Assembly: GCA_949286215.1 (NCBI GenBank)
Contig: CASDYX010000011.1
Coordinates: forward strand, 1-48,220
Direction of reading: 5' to 3'
DNA: 48,220 nt
Source of the DNA: an uncultured Pseudomonadota bacterium
GTDB lineage: Bacteria > Pseudomonadota > Alphaproteobacteria > RF32 > CAG-239
Part shown: piece by piece, positions 18,156-26,435 of the stretch
Position numbering within the stretch: position 1 is the first letter of the stretch
Layout: each line of letters starts with the position of its first letter
Position numbers and translations under genes: made by a program
The notes under the pieces: generated by a model
Database searches by the model: none
Told to the model about the DNA's origin: nothing
Seen by the model: only the letters and a program-made list of their open reading frames with translations

Positions 18156-18860
18156 CTATTCACTACTTGGTTCTTTCAACCACACGGCATCTTTAATATT
18201 TGCAGCCAAAAAATCATTATGAGCCTGAATTTCTTCCGCACTCAAATCAAAATTTCTGGCCGGCCTGAATTCTCTTTTTTGTTGTGAACTATCCGTAAAC
18301 ACCGTTGCATGAGAAACTTTTTTCTCTTCTTTCAACATACTTGGTTCTTGCCCACCCAAAAGCTCCAAATATACTTTAGCAAGCAAATCGGCATCGAGCA
18401 AAGCGCCGTGCAACGTACGTTCGCTATTATCGATTCCATAACGGCGGCACAAAGCATCCAAGTTAACCCTTGCCCCTGGGAATAAAGTTCGGGCAATTTC
18501 CAAAGTATCCACTACCCTATCCCAAGTAAACAAAGGCTTACCGAGTTCTTTCAATTGTCCGTTCAAAAACCCGATATCGAACGAAGCATTGTGCGCCACC
18601 AAAACAGCATCACCGACAAACTCCAACCATTCATCAGCTACCTTATCAAAGGTCGGAAAATCTTTCAAAAATTCATAATTTAAGCCGTGAACCTTAAAAG
18701 CCTCTTCCGGCACTTCTCTTTCAGGGTTAATATATTGGTGATAAGTTACACCGGTTGGCATATGGTTAATCAGTTCCACGGCACCGATTTCCACCAAACG
18801 GTCCCCTTCATCTACATTAAAACCGGTAGTTTCCGTATCAAAAACAACTTCTCTAACCAT
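18156..18860 (-). CDS. dnaQ: DNA polymerase III epsilon subunit DnaQ
   Basis: Proofreading 3'-5' exonuclease of the replicase. The 234 residues include all three exonuclease motifs: FDTETTGF near residue 7, HNASFDIGFLN near 95, and HGALLDADLLAKVY near 150. A C-terminal tail would bind the alpha subunit. The ATG at 18860 is preceded by GAGGA, better than the in-frame start at 18878, which would overlap coaE. It lies one base after coaE on the same strand. This pair next to the origin is typical of alphaproteobacteria. Confidence 0.94.
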   Translation of the reverse strand: MVREVVFDTETTGFNVDEGDRLVEIGAVELINHMPTGVTYHQYINPEREVPEEAFKVHGLNYEFLKDFPTFDKVADEWLEFVGDAVLVAHNASFDIGFLNGQLKELGKPLFTWDRVVDTLEIARTLFPGARVNLDALCRRYGIDNSERTLHGALLDADLLAKVYLELLGGQEPSMLKEEKKVSHATVFTDSSQQKREFRPARNFDLSAEEIQAHNDFLAANIKDAVWLKEPSSE

Positions 18861-18861
18861 A

Positions 18862-19443
18862 TTAGTCCTCAATTTCACTTAACAAACAAATCAACTCGGC
18901 TTTGAGCACATTTAAGGGTTTATTTGTATCAATCACTACATCCGCTAAAATTTTTTTATGTTCATTATTGAGTTGAACATTATTAATTTTATCAAAATCC
19001 TCAGCCGAAATATTGTCTCTTTTCATCACACGTTTTTTTTGTGTTTCATAATCCACATCGGCCACAATCACCAAGTCGCAATATTTTTCCCACCCCATTT
19101 CGAATAATAAAGCCACATCTAAGAAAAACAAATCCTCATAAAAGGCATTTTTTCTTTTTAAATTTTTCAGTGTTTGTTTCAAAAAAGGGTGAATAAGACT
19201 TTCTAATAATTTTAATTGTTGATTATCATTAAAAACAATATTGCGCAAAGCTCTTTTATTAACTTTTTCATTTTCTATGACAGAAGGAAAATGTTGCGCA
19301 ATAACTTTTATAAAGTTCTTTTGATAATAAAGACGTCTGACCCAGCCATCAGCATCAAACACACAAAACCCCATTTTACGAATAAGGTTAGCCAGTGTTG
19401 TTTTTCCACATCCGATAGACCCGGTAACAGCGATTAGTTTCAT
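18862..19443 (-). CDS. coaE: Dephospho-CoA kinase CoaE
   Basis: Last step of coenzyme A synthesis, phosphorylating the ribose 3'-hydroxyl. The 193-residue P-loop kinase begins MKLIAVTGSIGCGKTT, has the DADGWVR segment near residue 31 and the LFFLDVALLFE segment near 105. The frame is open upstream to 19491, but the first 16 residues of that longer frame are not family-like and would run into a DnaA box, so the ATG at 19443 is chosen. It is the first gene left of the proposed origin. Confidence 0.92.
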   Translation of the reverse strand: MKLIAVTGSIGCGKTTLANLIRKMGFCVFDADGWVRRLYYQKNFIKVIAQHFPSVIENEKVNKRALRNIVFNDNQQLKLLESLIHPFLKQTLKNLKRKNAFYEDLFFLDVALLFEMGWEKYCDLVIVADVDYETQKKRVMKRDNISAEDFDKINNVQLNNEHKKILADVVIDTNKPLNVLKAELICLLSEIED

Positions 19444-19475
19444 AAAAAATCTCCAAAAACAAAGGCTTGAGTCAC

Positions 19476-19484
19476 TTATGCACA
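19476..19484 (+). promoter_or_regulatory. DnaA box
   Basis: TTATGCACA, a perfect match to TTATNCACA. Confidence 0.75.
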
Positions 19485-19498
19485 AAAGCACTCAAAAC

Positions 19499-19507
19499 TG
19501 TGCATAA
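19499..19507 (-). promoter_or_regulatory. DnaA box
   Basis: TGTGCATAA, the reverse complement of TTATGCACA, facing the box at 19476 with 14 bases between them. Confidence 0.75.
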
Positions 19508-19664
19508 CTAGCCCTTCTTCAGTCTTTATACAAATTAATCACCATAATGTAAAATCTAATCATCCAAGTTACGCACAAGCCTTGAATTGATTCACTTTCT
19601 GGGGATAAAAAAGTTATATACAACGAACCAAAATTTGTATTTACATTTTTAACCTAAAAATATT

Positions 19665-19723
19665 TTAACGATTCCTTAACCATTGTTTAATTTTAGTTAA
19701 CACAATTATTAACAAAGCATTAA
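19665..19723. promoter_or_regulatory. Phased TTAA array with CtrA-type boxes
   Basis: Six TTAA blocks start at 19665, 19676, 19687, 19697, 19709 and 19720, that is at steps of 11, 11, 10, 12 and 11. Three neighbouring pairs fit TTAA-N7-TTAA exactly (19665-19679, 19676-19690, 19709-19723), the half-site spacing of the CtrA cell-cycle regulator. A GATTC (GANTC) site lies in the first spacer. Confidence 0.5.
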
Positions 19724-19750
19724 CTTCTGCATAATTCTGAAGATAAAAAC

Positions 19751-19759
19751 TTATCCACA
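19751..19759 (+). promoter_or_regulatory. DnaA box
   Basis: TTATCCACA, the strongest DnaA consensus, 27 bases after the TTAA array. Confidence 0.8.
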
Positions 19760-19821
19760 AAACTCACAGGAATATACTAATAACTACATATTTTTTAAAA
19801 ATTTATATTGGCAAGGAAGGA

Positions 19822-19830
19822 TGTGCATAA
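19822..19830 (-). promoter_or_regulatory. DnaA box
   Basis: TGTGCATAA, the reverse complement of TTATGCACA. Confidence 0.75.
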
Positions 19831-19859
19831 AACTGCCCTAAAAAAACTCCAAACTTTAT

Positions 19860-19888
19860 TTGACAGTTTTAAATTTTAAGCATATATA
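19860..19888 (+). promoter_or_regulatory. rho promoter
   Basis: TTGACA at 19860-19865 and TATATA at 19883-19888 with a 17-base spacer, almost the sigma-70 consensus. It leaves a leader of about 70 bases before the rho ATG, and its firing would run out of the origin. Confidence 0.65.
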
Positions 19889-19963
19889 AACTTATACTAT
19901 TTAATATAGTTCCTACTTATTTATATTTCTTTAATATTAATTCCAATCATATTTAAGGTTTCC

Positions 19964-21217
19964 ATGAATTTAAAAAAACTCAAGCAAAAGTCTCCAACGG
20001 AGTTATTAACTCAAGCGGAAGATTTAGGAATAGAAGATGCCTCTTCCATGCGCAAACAAGATTTGATGTTTGCCATTCTCAAAAAATTAGCAGATGATGA
20101 TATTATCATATCAGGCGAAGGCACGATAGAAGTTATGCCTGATGGTTTTGGTTTTTTAAGATCTGCAGAATCCAATTATCTTGCAGGTCCTGATGATATT
20201 TACGTTTCTCCTTCTCAAGTTAAAAAATTCGGTCTTCGTACCGGCGATACGGTTGAAGGCGAGATTCGCGGCCCGCGTGATAACGAGCGTTATTTTGCCT
20301 TAACCAAAATTAACACCATTAACTTTGATGATCCCGAAAAATCAAAATTACGTGTAAATTTTGATAACTTGACCCCGCTATACCCGACCGAAAAGTTAAA
20401 TTTTGACATTATTTGCGGAGATAAAGACTACACCTGTCGTGTGATTGACTTGATTGCGCCGCAAGGCAAAGGTCAACGTGGTCTGATTGTTGCGCCGCCT
20501 CGAACCGGTAAAACCGTTATGTTGCAAAACATTGCTCACGCTATTGCACAAAATCATCCTGAGGCTTATTTGATGGTTTTGCTGATTGATGAGCGTCCGG
20601 AAGAAGTAACCGATATGACCCGCTCCGTAAAAGGTGAAGTCATTTCATCTACCTTTGATGAGCCGGCCTCTCGCCACGTTCAGGTTGCCGAAATGGTGAT
20701 TGAAAAAGCCAAACGTTTGGTTGAAAACAAAAAAGACGTTGTCATTTTGCTCGATTCCATTACCCGTTTAGGCCGTGCCTATAATACGGTAATTCCATCA
20801 TCAGGTAAGGTCTTGACCGGTGGTGTTGACGCCAATGCTCTGCAACGTCCAAAACGTATTTTAGGTGCTGCGCGCAATGTTGAAGAAGGCGGTTCTTTAA
20901 CTATTATTGCCACAGCTTTGATTGATACCGGTTCAAGAATGGATGAAGTCATTTTTGAAGAGTTCAAAGGAACCGGTAACTCAGAAATCATTTTGGATAG
21001 AAAATTAACCGATAAACGCTTATTCCCAACGATTGACATCACTCGTTCAGGAACCAGAAAAGAAGAGCTTTTGGTTGATAAAGCCACCTTGTCCAAGATG
21101 TGGGTTTTGCGCCGTGTATTAATGCAAATGGGCATGACCGACGGTATGGAATTCTTGCTTGATAAATTAAAACAAAGCAAAGACAATCAAGATTTCTTCA
21201 ACACGATGAATTCTTAA
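19964..21217 (+). CDS. rho: Transcription termination factor Rho
   Basis: Hexameric RNA helicase that ends transcription. The 417 residues comprise an N-terminal helical domain, a cold-shock-like RNA-binding domain with DGFGFLRS near residue 60 and DIYVSPSQ near 78, Walker [10 protein letters not shown] near 178, and ERPEEVTDM plus the Q- and R-loops after it. There is no long N-terminal insertion, so it is close to the E. coli length. It is the first gene right of the origin and reads away from it. Confidence 0.96.
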   Translation: MNLKKLKQKSPTELLTQAEDLGIEDASSMRKQDLMFAILKKLADDDIIISGEGTIEVMPDGFGFLRSAESNYLAGPDDIYVSPSQVKKFGLRTGDTVEGEIRGPRDNERYFALTKINTINFDDPEKSKLRVNFDNLTPLYPTEKLNFDIICGDKDYTCRVIDLIAPQGKGQRGLIVAPPRTGKTVMLQNIAHAIAQNHPEAYLMVLLIDERPEEVTDMTRSVKGEVISSTFDEPASRHVQVAEMVIEKAKRLVENKKDVVILLDSITRLGRAYNTVIPSSGKVLTGGVDANALQRPKRILGAARNVEEGGSLTIIATALIDTGSRMDEVIFEEFKGTGNSEIILDRKLTDKRLFPTIDITRSGTRKEELLVDKATLSKMWVLRRVLMQMGMTDGMEFLLDKLKQSKDNQDFFNTMNS

Positions 21218-21223
21218 AAAAAC

Positions 21224-21252
21224 AAAAGCCTCCCGATTGGGAGGCTTTTTTA
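21224..21252. terminator. Terminator between rho and the convergent membrane-protein gene
   Basis: AAAAGCCTCCC and GGGAGGCTTTT pair perfectly across a GATT loop and are followed by T residues. The stop codon of the minus-strand gene overlaps its end. Confidence 0.9.
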
Positions 21253-21675
21253 ATTAATCATCACCGCAGCAAAAAATATGGCAATGATAAACACCAACAT
21301 TGTTGCCGGATACCTTGGCTTGTTGGCTGAGCGATACCCTAATTGGTAAACAATCACCGGCACATATGCATCTAACAAGCACAATAAACCGGTAACAGTA
21401 AGCAGAGCCACAATTGAACTTGTAATATTCTGAGCCAAGCTCATTAAACCGGGAACGGCCATAAAACAACAAAATGCCAGGTACGAAATCGTAGTATTAA
21501 ACCACGGAACATTCTTTGGATTTTGAGAAGACCTGTTATATAAACAAATATAACTAACAGCCAAAATCACGGCGCAAAACATATAAACTCGCGCAAATTC
21601 GGTTTTTAACCCCCATACAAGCAATAAAGTAGCACAAAGGTTTACAATCCATCTTAAAACTTCTTCTGGTTTCAT
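21250..21675 (-). CDS. Unrecognised four-helix membrane protein
   Basis: The 141-residue protein is strongly hydrophobic, with about four membrane segments (roughly residues 10-25, 28-46, 62-100 broken by a polar loop, and 122-140). The loops carry Arg/Lys and Asn. No catalytic motif is visible and I do not recognise a family. It starts at an ATG at 21675 that follows AGAAGTT, a weak ribosome site. It lies between rho and a HAD hydrolase gene on the same strand, 73 bases apart. Confidence 0.7.
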   Translation of the reverse strand: MKPEEVLRWIVNLCATLLLVWGLKTEFARVYMFCAVILAVSYICLYNRSSQNPKNVPWFNTTISYLAFCCFMAVPGLMSLAQNITSSIVALLTVTGLLCLLDAYVPVIVYQLGYRSANKPRYPATMLVFIIAIFFAAVMIN

Positions 21676-21748
21676 AATTTGAATAATTTAGCGTTAATAA
21701 TTAATATTTTCCGAGAGTTATGCCACTTTTTGTGTATTTTGTCAAATG

Positions 21749-22426
21749 TTAATTTTGATAAAGAAAATCTTTGAATTGTTGCATAGTTTCAAAAATATGT
21801 TTCACACCGAGTTGTTTGATTTTTTCAATATACTGCGGAGATTTGTTCATTTCACAACCCACAAAAGCCACCACACACATTCCGGCTCTTAATCCGGCAG
21901 TCATTCCTGCAAGAGAATCTTCAATCACCACGCAGTCTTTGGATTCAACCCCCATGTTTTGAGCTGCCAAAAGAAATAACTCCGGCTCTGGTTTTCCATG
22001 TTCAACCATATCGGCGGTAAAGAGATTTTTTTGTGAGATATACTTATTCCAAAAGCCGATAGTTTTGAGTTTTTCAATACTTTTTGACAAGATTCCGCCC
22101 GTGGCTACACAGTGTAAAAAATCTTTGCATTGCAAAATTTCTTCCACCCCTTCGACAGCAGGAAATCCTTCAGCCATAATTTTCATATCCATGGCTAAGC
22201 TGTCAGCCCAAAATTTATCATCTGTCTTCAAACCGATTTTATCCAAGTTCATGCGTTTGGTTTTATCGCTCATTCCCCCAAGATAATGATTGGTTGTTTC
22301 AAAATCCCAATTTAGTCCGAAAACTTTGTTGACCATTAACCGGCGATTTTCAATCCATAATTTTTCGGTATCAGCCATAACACCGTCAAAATCCCAGATG
22401 ATTAATTTTTTAGAACATGTATTCAT
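21749..22426 (-). CDS. HAD-family hydrolase, phosphoglucomutase-like
   Basis: Predicted phosphatase or phosphomutase of 225 residues. It shows the HAD motif I IWDFDGVMADTE near residue 10 (both aspartates present), a helical cap domain (~20-90), motif II CVATGGI near 112, the motif III Lys in HGKPEPELF near 150, and motif IV VIEDSLAGMTAGLRAG near 175. This is HAD subfamily I with an alpha cap, close to beta-phosphoglucomutase and phosphoglycolate phosphatase relatives. The substrate cannot be told. A TTG two codons earlier is possible, but ATG 22426 is preferred. Confidence 0.8.
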   Translation of the reverse strand: MNTCSKKLIIWDFDGVMADTEKLWIENRRLMVNKVFGLNWDFETTNHYLGGMSDKTKRMNLDKIGLKTDDKFWADSLAMDMKIMAEGFPAVEGVEEILQCKDFLHCVATGGILSKSIEKLKTIGFWNKYISQKNLFTADMVEHGKPEPELFLLAAQNMGVESKDCVVIEDSLAGMTAGLRAGMCVVAFVGCEMNKSPQYIEKIKQLGVKHIFETMQQFKDFLYQN

Positions 22427-22622
22427 TTGCAACTTTCATTAGAAAAAAAGTGAGTCCGTATAAAGCTCACAGATGAGAATTTCAACTATTTTATAAGGAA
22501 ACACTTAAACAAAAGTAAAAAACCGCTCCAAAGTCAAAAAAACGCCTTTTATGAGAATTTGCTGTTTTTTTTAGAATTTTGTGTTATATTCAGCCCAAAT
22601 CAAAATCAAATAGGATAAAAAA

Positions 22623-23966
22623 ATGGATAACAAAACAATTTATGCTCTATCGACCGTATTTGGAAAATCAGGAGTAGCGGTTATTCGAATTTCCGGAGAC
22701 AAAGCTCTCAAGGTCATAGAACAGATGACGGACATTAAACTTGATACAATCAAAGCCCGTTATGCCTATTTTACCAACATTTATTCTTTGCCTGAAAAAA
22801 GATTACTTGATAAAAGCCTGGTTTTGTATTTTAAGGCACCATATTCTTTCACGGGGGAAGATATCGTCGAATTACAGATTCACGGCTCCAAGGCCGTAAT
22901 TTCTGGAGTCCTTTCTTCATTAAGTCAAATAGAAGGTTATCGACTGGCCGAACCGGGTGAATATTCTAAACGAGCTTTTTATAACGGCAAAATGGATTTA
23001 ACTCAGGCAGAAGGTTTAGCTGACTTAATCGATGCCGAAACCTCTGAACAGCAAAAATATGCCATGCGCCAAATGGAAGGTGGATTAAAAAATCTTTATG
23101 AAGGTTGGCGTGAAGAGCTCTTGCAGGTTATGGCTTATCTTGAGGCTTATATTGATTTTCCGGATGAAGATATTCCGCAAGACACTGTATTTAAACTTGA
23201 GGACACTGTATTTAAACTTGCACATAAAATATCCGAACACCTAAAAGGAGATAATATTGGTGAGCGCCTAAGAGAAGGTTTTAGGGTTGTAATTGTTGGT
23301 CCGCCCAATGCCGGAAAGTCAAGTTTGTTAAATGCGATTGTCAATCGTGAGGCGGCGATTGTTTCAAACATTGCCGGAACCACGCGTGATGCGGTTGATG
23401 TTCACTTAGACTTAAAAGGCTATCCGGTAATGTTTACCGACACAGCTGGTTTAAGAGAAGTTGAAGACGCAATTGAAAAACGCGGAATAGAAATTGCTTA
23501 TGATAAAATCAAAGAAGCTGACTTGGTATTATGTTTGTTTGATTCTTCACAAGACAGTGTTCACATCTTTGATAATCTTAAAAAAACAATTTCTGATAAA
23601 ATGCTTTTTGTTGCCAATAAGGCTGATTGCATTTCCGAAGATAAAAGACAAGAACTAGCAAACAGCGGCTGTATAGTTATCGCCGCCAAACCCAAAGAAG
23701 GTTTGGAAAAACTCTTAAACGCAATCACCACTCAAATTGAAAGCCGCTTTACATCAAATTCTAATTTGCTGATAACGCGTGCTCGTTACAGAGAAGCACT
23801 AAATGAAACATTAGAGGCTCTGCAGGCTTTTAATCTGCAAAAAGAGATTGAGCTTGCCGCCGAAGACATCCGTATGGCCGCTCGTGGATTAGGAAAAATC
23901 ACCGGCCGTATCGAAGTAGATGATATCTTGGATAAAATCTTTGGTTCATTTTGTATCGGTAAGTAA
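22623..23966 (+). CDS. mnmE: tRNA modification GTPase MnmE
   Basis: With MnmG it installs the 5-carboxymethylaminomethyl group on wobble uridine 34. The 447 residues comprise an N-terminal tetrahydrofolate-binding domain (~1-118), a helical domain interrupted by the G domain with GPPNAGKSS near 226, DTAGLRE near 273 and NKAD near 332, and the invariant C-terminal Cys-Ile-Gly-Lys. Residues 187-200 hold a tandem duplication of DTVFKLE/A, encoded by two near-identical 21-base units that also carry the ACACTGTATTTAAA element. AGGATA precedes the ATG. Confidence 0.95.
   Translation: MDNKTIYALSTVFGKSGVAVIRISGDKALKVIEQMTDIKLDTIKARYAYFTNIYSLPEKRLLDKSLVLYFKAPYSFTGEDIVELQIHGSKAVISGVLSSLSQIEGYRLAEPGEYSKRAFYNGKMDLTQAEGLADLIDAETSEQQKYAMRQMEGGLKNLYEGWREELLQVMAYLEAYIDFPDEDIPQDTVFKLEDTVFKLAHKISEHLKGDNIGERLREGFRVVIVGPPNAGKSSLLNAIVNREAAIVSNIAGTTRDAVDVHLDLKGYPVMFTDTAGLREVEDAIEKRGIEIAYDKIKEADLVLCLFDSSQDSVHIFDNLKKTISDKMLFVANKADCISEDKRQELANSGCIVIAAKPKEGLEKLLNAITTQIESRFTSNSNLLITRARYREALNETLEALQAFNLQKEIELAAEDIRMAARGLGKITGRIEVDDILDKIFGSFCIGK
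23182..23195 (+). repeat. ACACYGTATTTAAA element, copy 1
   Basis: Exact ACACTGTATTTAAA inside mnmE, read as Thr-Val-Phe-Lys. It is the first unit of a tandem pair spaced 21 bases. Confidence 0.6.
23203..23216 (+). repeat. ACACYGTATTTAAA element, copy 2
   Basis: Exact ACACTGTATTTAAA, the second unit of the 21-base tandem duplication in mnmE. Confidence 0.6.
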
Positions 23967-23993
23967 TTTAAGGCTAAGAAATACTTGATTTTA

Positions 23994-24031
23994 AATAAAA
24001 TATGTGCTCTAACCAAAGCACATATTTTATT
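23994..24031. terminator. Long hairpin after mnmE
   Basis: A perfect 15-base-pair stem (AATAAAATATGTGCT with its complement) closes an 8-base loop. The right arm is T-rich but lacks a continuous T run, so it may be a terminator, a processing site or both. Confidence 0.6.
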
Positions 24032-24058
24032 ATTGTTTAACTTTAAAAATTTGTTTGT

Positions 24059-24436
24059 ATGGAAAATTATTCAGACGGATTGGAAAAACTCATCACCAAT
24101 CGAATTAGTGTTCTTTCCGAAGAAGAACTTTTGAAAAATGAAGAAGGGCTTACTCAAAAAATCAGAGAAGCATTTCTTAAACTCTGCCAACAGAGTAAGA
24201 ATGCTGGTTTTGCTTTTTCTTCATACCCAGTAATGTACAAGGAAGAAATTTCAAACCTCAGATATTGGCTGGAGGACAGAGCAACATATCTGATGAAGCA
24301 CAAAGATTTTTGTGCTTACGATCGCTATCTTTGCTGGCGCTATATTTTTTCGGTTGTTGTCCTTTGCCCGGCTGTATTGGTGCGAGAAAAAGTTTATGCT
24401 TATTGGCAATATTGTGTTGAAAATCACGTTTTCTAA
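24059..24436 (+). CDS. Small unrecognised protein between mnmE and mnmG
   Basis: A 125-residue protein with helical composition. The first half is acidic (Glu-rich) and the second half is rich in Tyr, Trp and Cys, with a hydrophobic run near residues 96-108. I do not recognise it. It is bounded by the mnmE hairpin on one side and a terminator on the other, so it looks like an independent insert in the conserved mnmE-mnmG block. No strong ribosome site is visible before the ATG, so the start is uncertain. Confidence 0.6.
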   Translation: MENYSDGLEKLITNRISVLSEEELLKNEEGLTQKIREAFLKLCQQSKNAGFAFSSYPVMYKEEISNLRYWLEDRATYLMKHKDFCAYDRYLCWRYIFSVVVLCPAVLVREKVYAYWQYCVENHVF

Positions 24437-24452
24437 CGCAAATCTTTATACT

Positions 24453-24479
24453 AAAACCGCCCTCAAAGGCGGTTTTTTG
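24453..24479 (+). terminator. Terminator before mnmG
   Basis: AACCGCC and GGCGGTT pair around a 6-base loop, followed by TTTT. It separates the small unknown gene from mnmG. Confidence 0.85.
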
Positions 24480-24575
24480 CTTTTAAATGAGAGGGTAGTT
24501 AACGGCTTGATAATATTTTTTGTGTTAAAATAGCCACAAATAAAATCTGTCATACAGGCAGAAAAGGACGAATAA

Positions 24576-26432
24576 ATGAAGAACAATAATAAAAAATATG
24601 ATGTAATTGTCGTTGGCGGCGGACATGCTGGATGTGAAGCCTGCGCCGCAGCAGCCAGAACCGGAGCAAACACTTTGCTCATCACTCACAAAATTGACAC
24701 CATTGGCGCCATGTCATGCAATCCGGCAATCGGAGGACTTGGCAAAGGTCACTTGGTCAGAGAGATTGACGCGTTAGATGGTTTAATGGGCAGAGTGATT
24801 GATAAAGGCGGAATTCAATTCCGTATGCTAAACCAATCTAAAGGACCGGCTGTTCGAGGTCCCCGTGCGCAAGCCGACCGAGAATTATATAAAAAATATA
24901 TGTTGGAAGCTCTGCAAGCGCAAAACAATCTGACTATTATGGAAGCCGCTGTTGAAGGCTTGCTTTTTGAGGGTGATAAAGTCAGTGGTGTAATCTTGGC
25001 AGATGGAAGTGAAATCTCAGCCCAAGCCGTCGTTCTGACTTCAGGTACATTCTTAAACGGTGTAATGTTTGTTGGACACAAAACCTCTATTGGTGGCCGA
25101 ATTGGTGATGTCAGTTGCTCAGGTATAACACCGTATTTAAAGCAAAAAGGCCTAAAAGTCGGCCGTCTCAAAACCGGAACCCCTGCCCGTTTGAATGGCA
25201 AAACCATCCATTGGGAAAAATTGGATACCCAAGATGGTGATTATCCTCCGCAACCCTTTTCTTATCTGACCAAAGAAATCACCAATCCGCAAATACAGTG
25301 TTATATAACCCATACAAATGAGAAAACGCACAAAATCATTCGTGATAACTTCTCAAAATGTGCTTTGTTCTCAGGGTTAATCAAAGGGGTTGGTCCAAGA
25401 TATTGCCCAAGTATTGAAGATAAACTTGTCAAATTTGCCGACCGCACCAGCCACCAAATCTTTTTGGAGCCGGAAGGTTTGAACACTGACGTTGTTTATC
25501 CAAACGGAATTTCGACTTCTTTGCCGGCCGATGTTCAAGAACAATTTATTCATACCATTGAGGGTTTGGAAGATGTAGAAATATTGCGTTATGCTTATGC
25601 GATTGAATATGACTATGTTGACCCGCAAGAACTAACCAACACGCTTGAAACCAAAAAAGTATCAGGCTTGTTTTTAGCCGGACAAATTAATGGTACGACC
25701 GGTTATGAGGAAGCTGCAGCGCAAGGACTTCTTGCCGGTGTAAATGCCGCACTTTATGCCGAGGGTAAAGGTCGCAAATTCGCCATTGATCGTAGCCAAG
25801 CCTATATCGGTGTTATGGTAGATGATTTAATCACCCAAGGTGTTGATGAACCTTATCGTATGTTTACCTCTCGTTCTGAATATCGTTTATTATTGCGAGC
25901 AGACAATGCTGACTTGCGTTTAACCGAACTTGGCCACAATGTTGGCTGCGTTGGCGAGGACAGATACACTGTATTTAAAGCTAAATCTGATGCCATTAAT
26001 AAATATCGTGAACTCTGCGAGAGCTTGACAATCAATCCGAACAAGTTGGATGAATATGGTATAAAAACCAAACGCGATGGCACCAAAAGAACAGCGTTTA
26101 ATGTAATGTCTTATGACGGTGTTTCACGTGAAACAATCAACCTTCTCTGGCCTCAACTACAAAATATTCCCAATGATGTTTATGAAGAAATTGAGATTGA
26201 AGCCAAATATTCAGGATACCTAAAAAGACAACAAGCCGATATTGAAGTCTTTCAAAAGGACGAAAAACTCAAAATCAAAGAAGATATTGATTATTCAAAA
26301 ATCGGTGGTCTTTCTCGTGAGATGGTACAAAAATTGTCTCGAGTTCGTCCTTCAACGATTGGTGAAGCCTCTCGTATTCCGGGAGTAACACCTGCCGCCA
26401 TCACTGCAATTTTGGGCTATGTAAAGAGGTGA
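24576..26432 (+). CDS. mnmG: tRNA uridine modification FAD enzyme MnmG (GidA)
   Basis: FAD- and NADH-dependent partner of MnmE in wobble uridine modification. The 618 residues start with the FAD Rossmann loop [12 protein letters not shown] near residue 12. They include [14 protein letters not shown] near 46, the substrate-binding GTPARL near 200, [16 protein letters not shown] near 370 and a C-terminal helical MnmE-binding region. The coding region carries a perfect parS palindrome at 26120 and two copies of the ACACYGTATTTAAA element. Three bases separate it from the first HD gene. Confidence 0.96.
   Translation: MKNNNKKYDVIVVGGGHAGCEACAAAARTGANTLLITHKIDTIGAMSCNPAIGGLGKGHLVREIDALDGLMGRVIDKGGIQFRMLNQSKGPAVRGPRAQADRELYKKYMLEALQAQNNLTIMEAAVEGLLFEGDKVSGVILADGSEISAQAVVLTSGTFLNGVMFVGHKTSIGGRIGDVSCSGITPYLKQKGLKVGRLKTGTPARLNGKTIHWEKLDTQDGDYPPQPFSYLTKEITNPQIQCYITHTNEKTHKIIRDNFSKCALFSGLIKGVGPRYCPSIEDKLVKFADRTSHQIFLEPEGLNTDVVYPNGISTSLPADVQEQFIHTIEGLEDVEILRYAYAIEYDYVDPQELTNTLETKKVSGLFLAGQINGTTGYEEAAAQGLLAGVNAALYAEGKGRKFAIDRSQAYIGVMVDDLITQGVDEPYRMFTSRSEYRLLLRADNADLRLTELGHNVGCVGEDRYTVFKAKSDAINKYRELCESLTINPNKLDEYGIKTKRDGTKRTAFNVMSYDGVSRETINLLWPQLQNIPNDVYEEIEIEAKYSGYLKRQQADIEVFQKDEKLKIKEDIDYSKIGGLSREMVQKLSRVRPSTIGEASRIPGVTPAAITAILGYVKR
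25128..25141 (+). repeat. ACACYGTATTTAAA element, copy 3
   Basis: ACACCGTATTTAAA in mnmG, read in a different frame from the mnmE copies (Thr-Pro-Tyr-Leu-Lys). Confidence 0.55.
25966..25979 (+). repeat. ACACYGTATTTAAA element, copy 4
   Basis: Exact ACACTGTATTTAAA in mnmG, read as Tyr-Thr-Val-Phe-Lys. Confidence 0.55.
26120..26135. promoter_or_regulatory. parS: parS centromere site 1
   Basis: TGTTTCACGTGAAACA, the perfect 16-base ParB-binding palindrome, inside the 3' third of mnmG, where it encodes Val-Ser-Arg-Glu-Thr. It is 6.4 kb from the proposed origin and 4.5 kb from parB. Confidence 0.92.
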
Positions 26433-26435
26433 GCC

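Larger units (their letters stand above)
19444..19963. other. oriC: Chromosomal replication origin (oriC)
   Basis: A 520-base gene-free, very AT-rich interval between coaE and rho. It holds two TTATGCACA-type DnaA boxes in inverted orientation at its left side, a consensus TTATCCACA at 19751 and another inverted box at 19822. Degenerate boxes lie at 19569-19577 (TTACGCACA) and 19600-19608 (TGGGGATAA). Three GANTC methylation-type sites (19469, 19589, 19670) and an array of TTAA blocks (19665-19723) fill the middle. Neighbouring coaE-dnaQ, rho, mnmE, mnmG, rsmG and parAB are the standard alphaproteobacterial origin region. AT-rich stretches at 19771-19810 could be the unwinding element. Confidence 0.8.

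Noticed and set aside
19632..19648. TTTGTATTTACA in the origin as a further element copy
   Set aside because: It shares only GTATTTA with the 14-bp element and the region is too AT-rich to take this as a match.
20779..21186. Long open frame opposite rho
   Set aside because: It is the antisense shadow of the conserved rho coding region and has no ribosome site or recognisable protein. The same holds for antisense frames over mnmE, mnmG, dnaX, mlaF and others.
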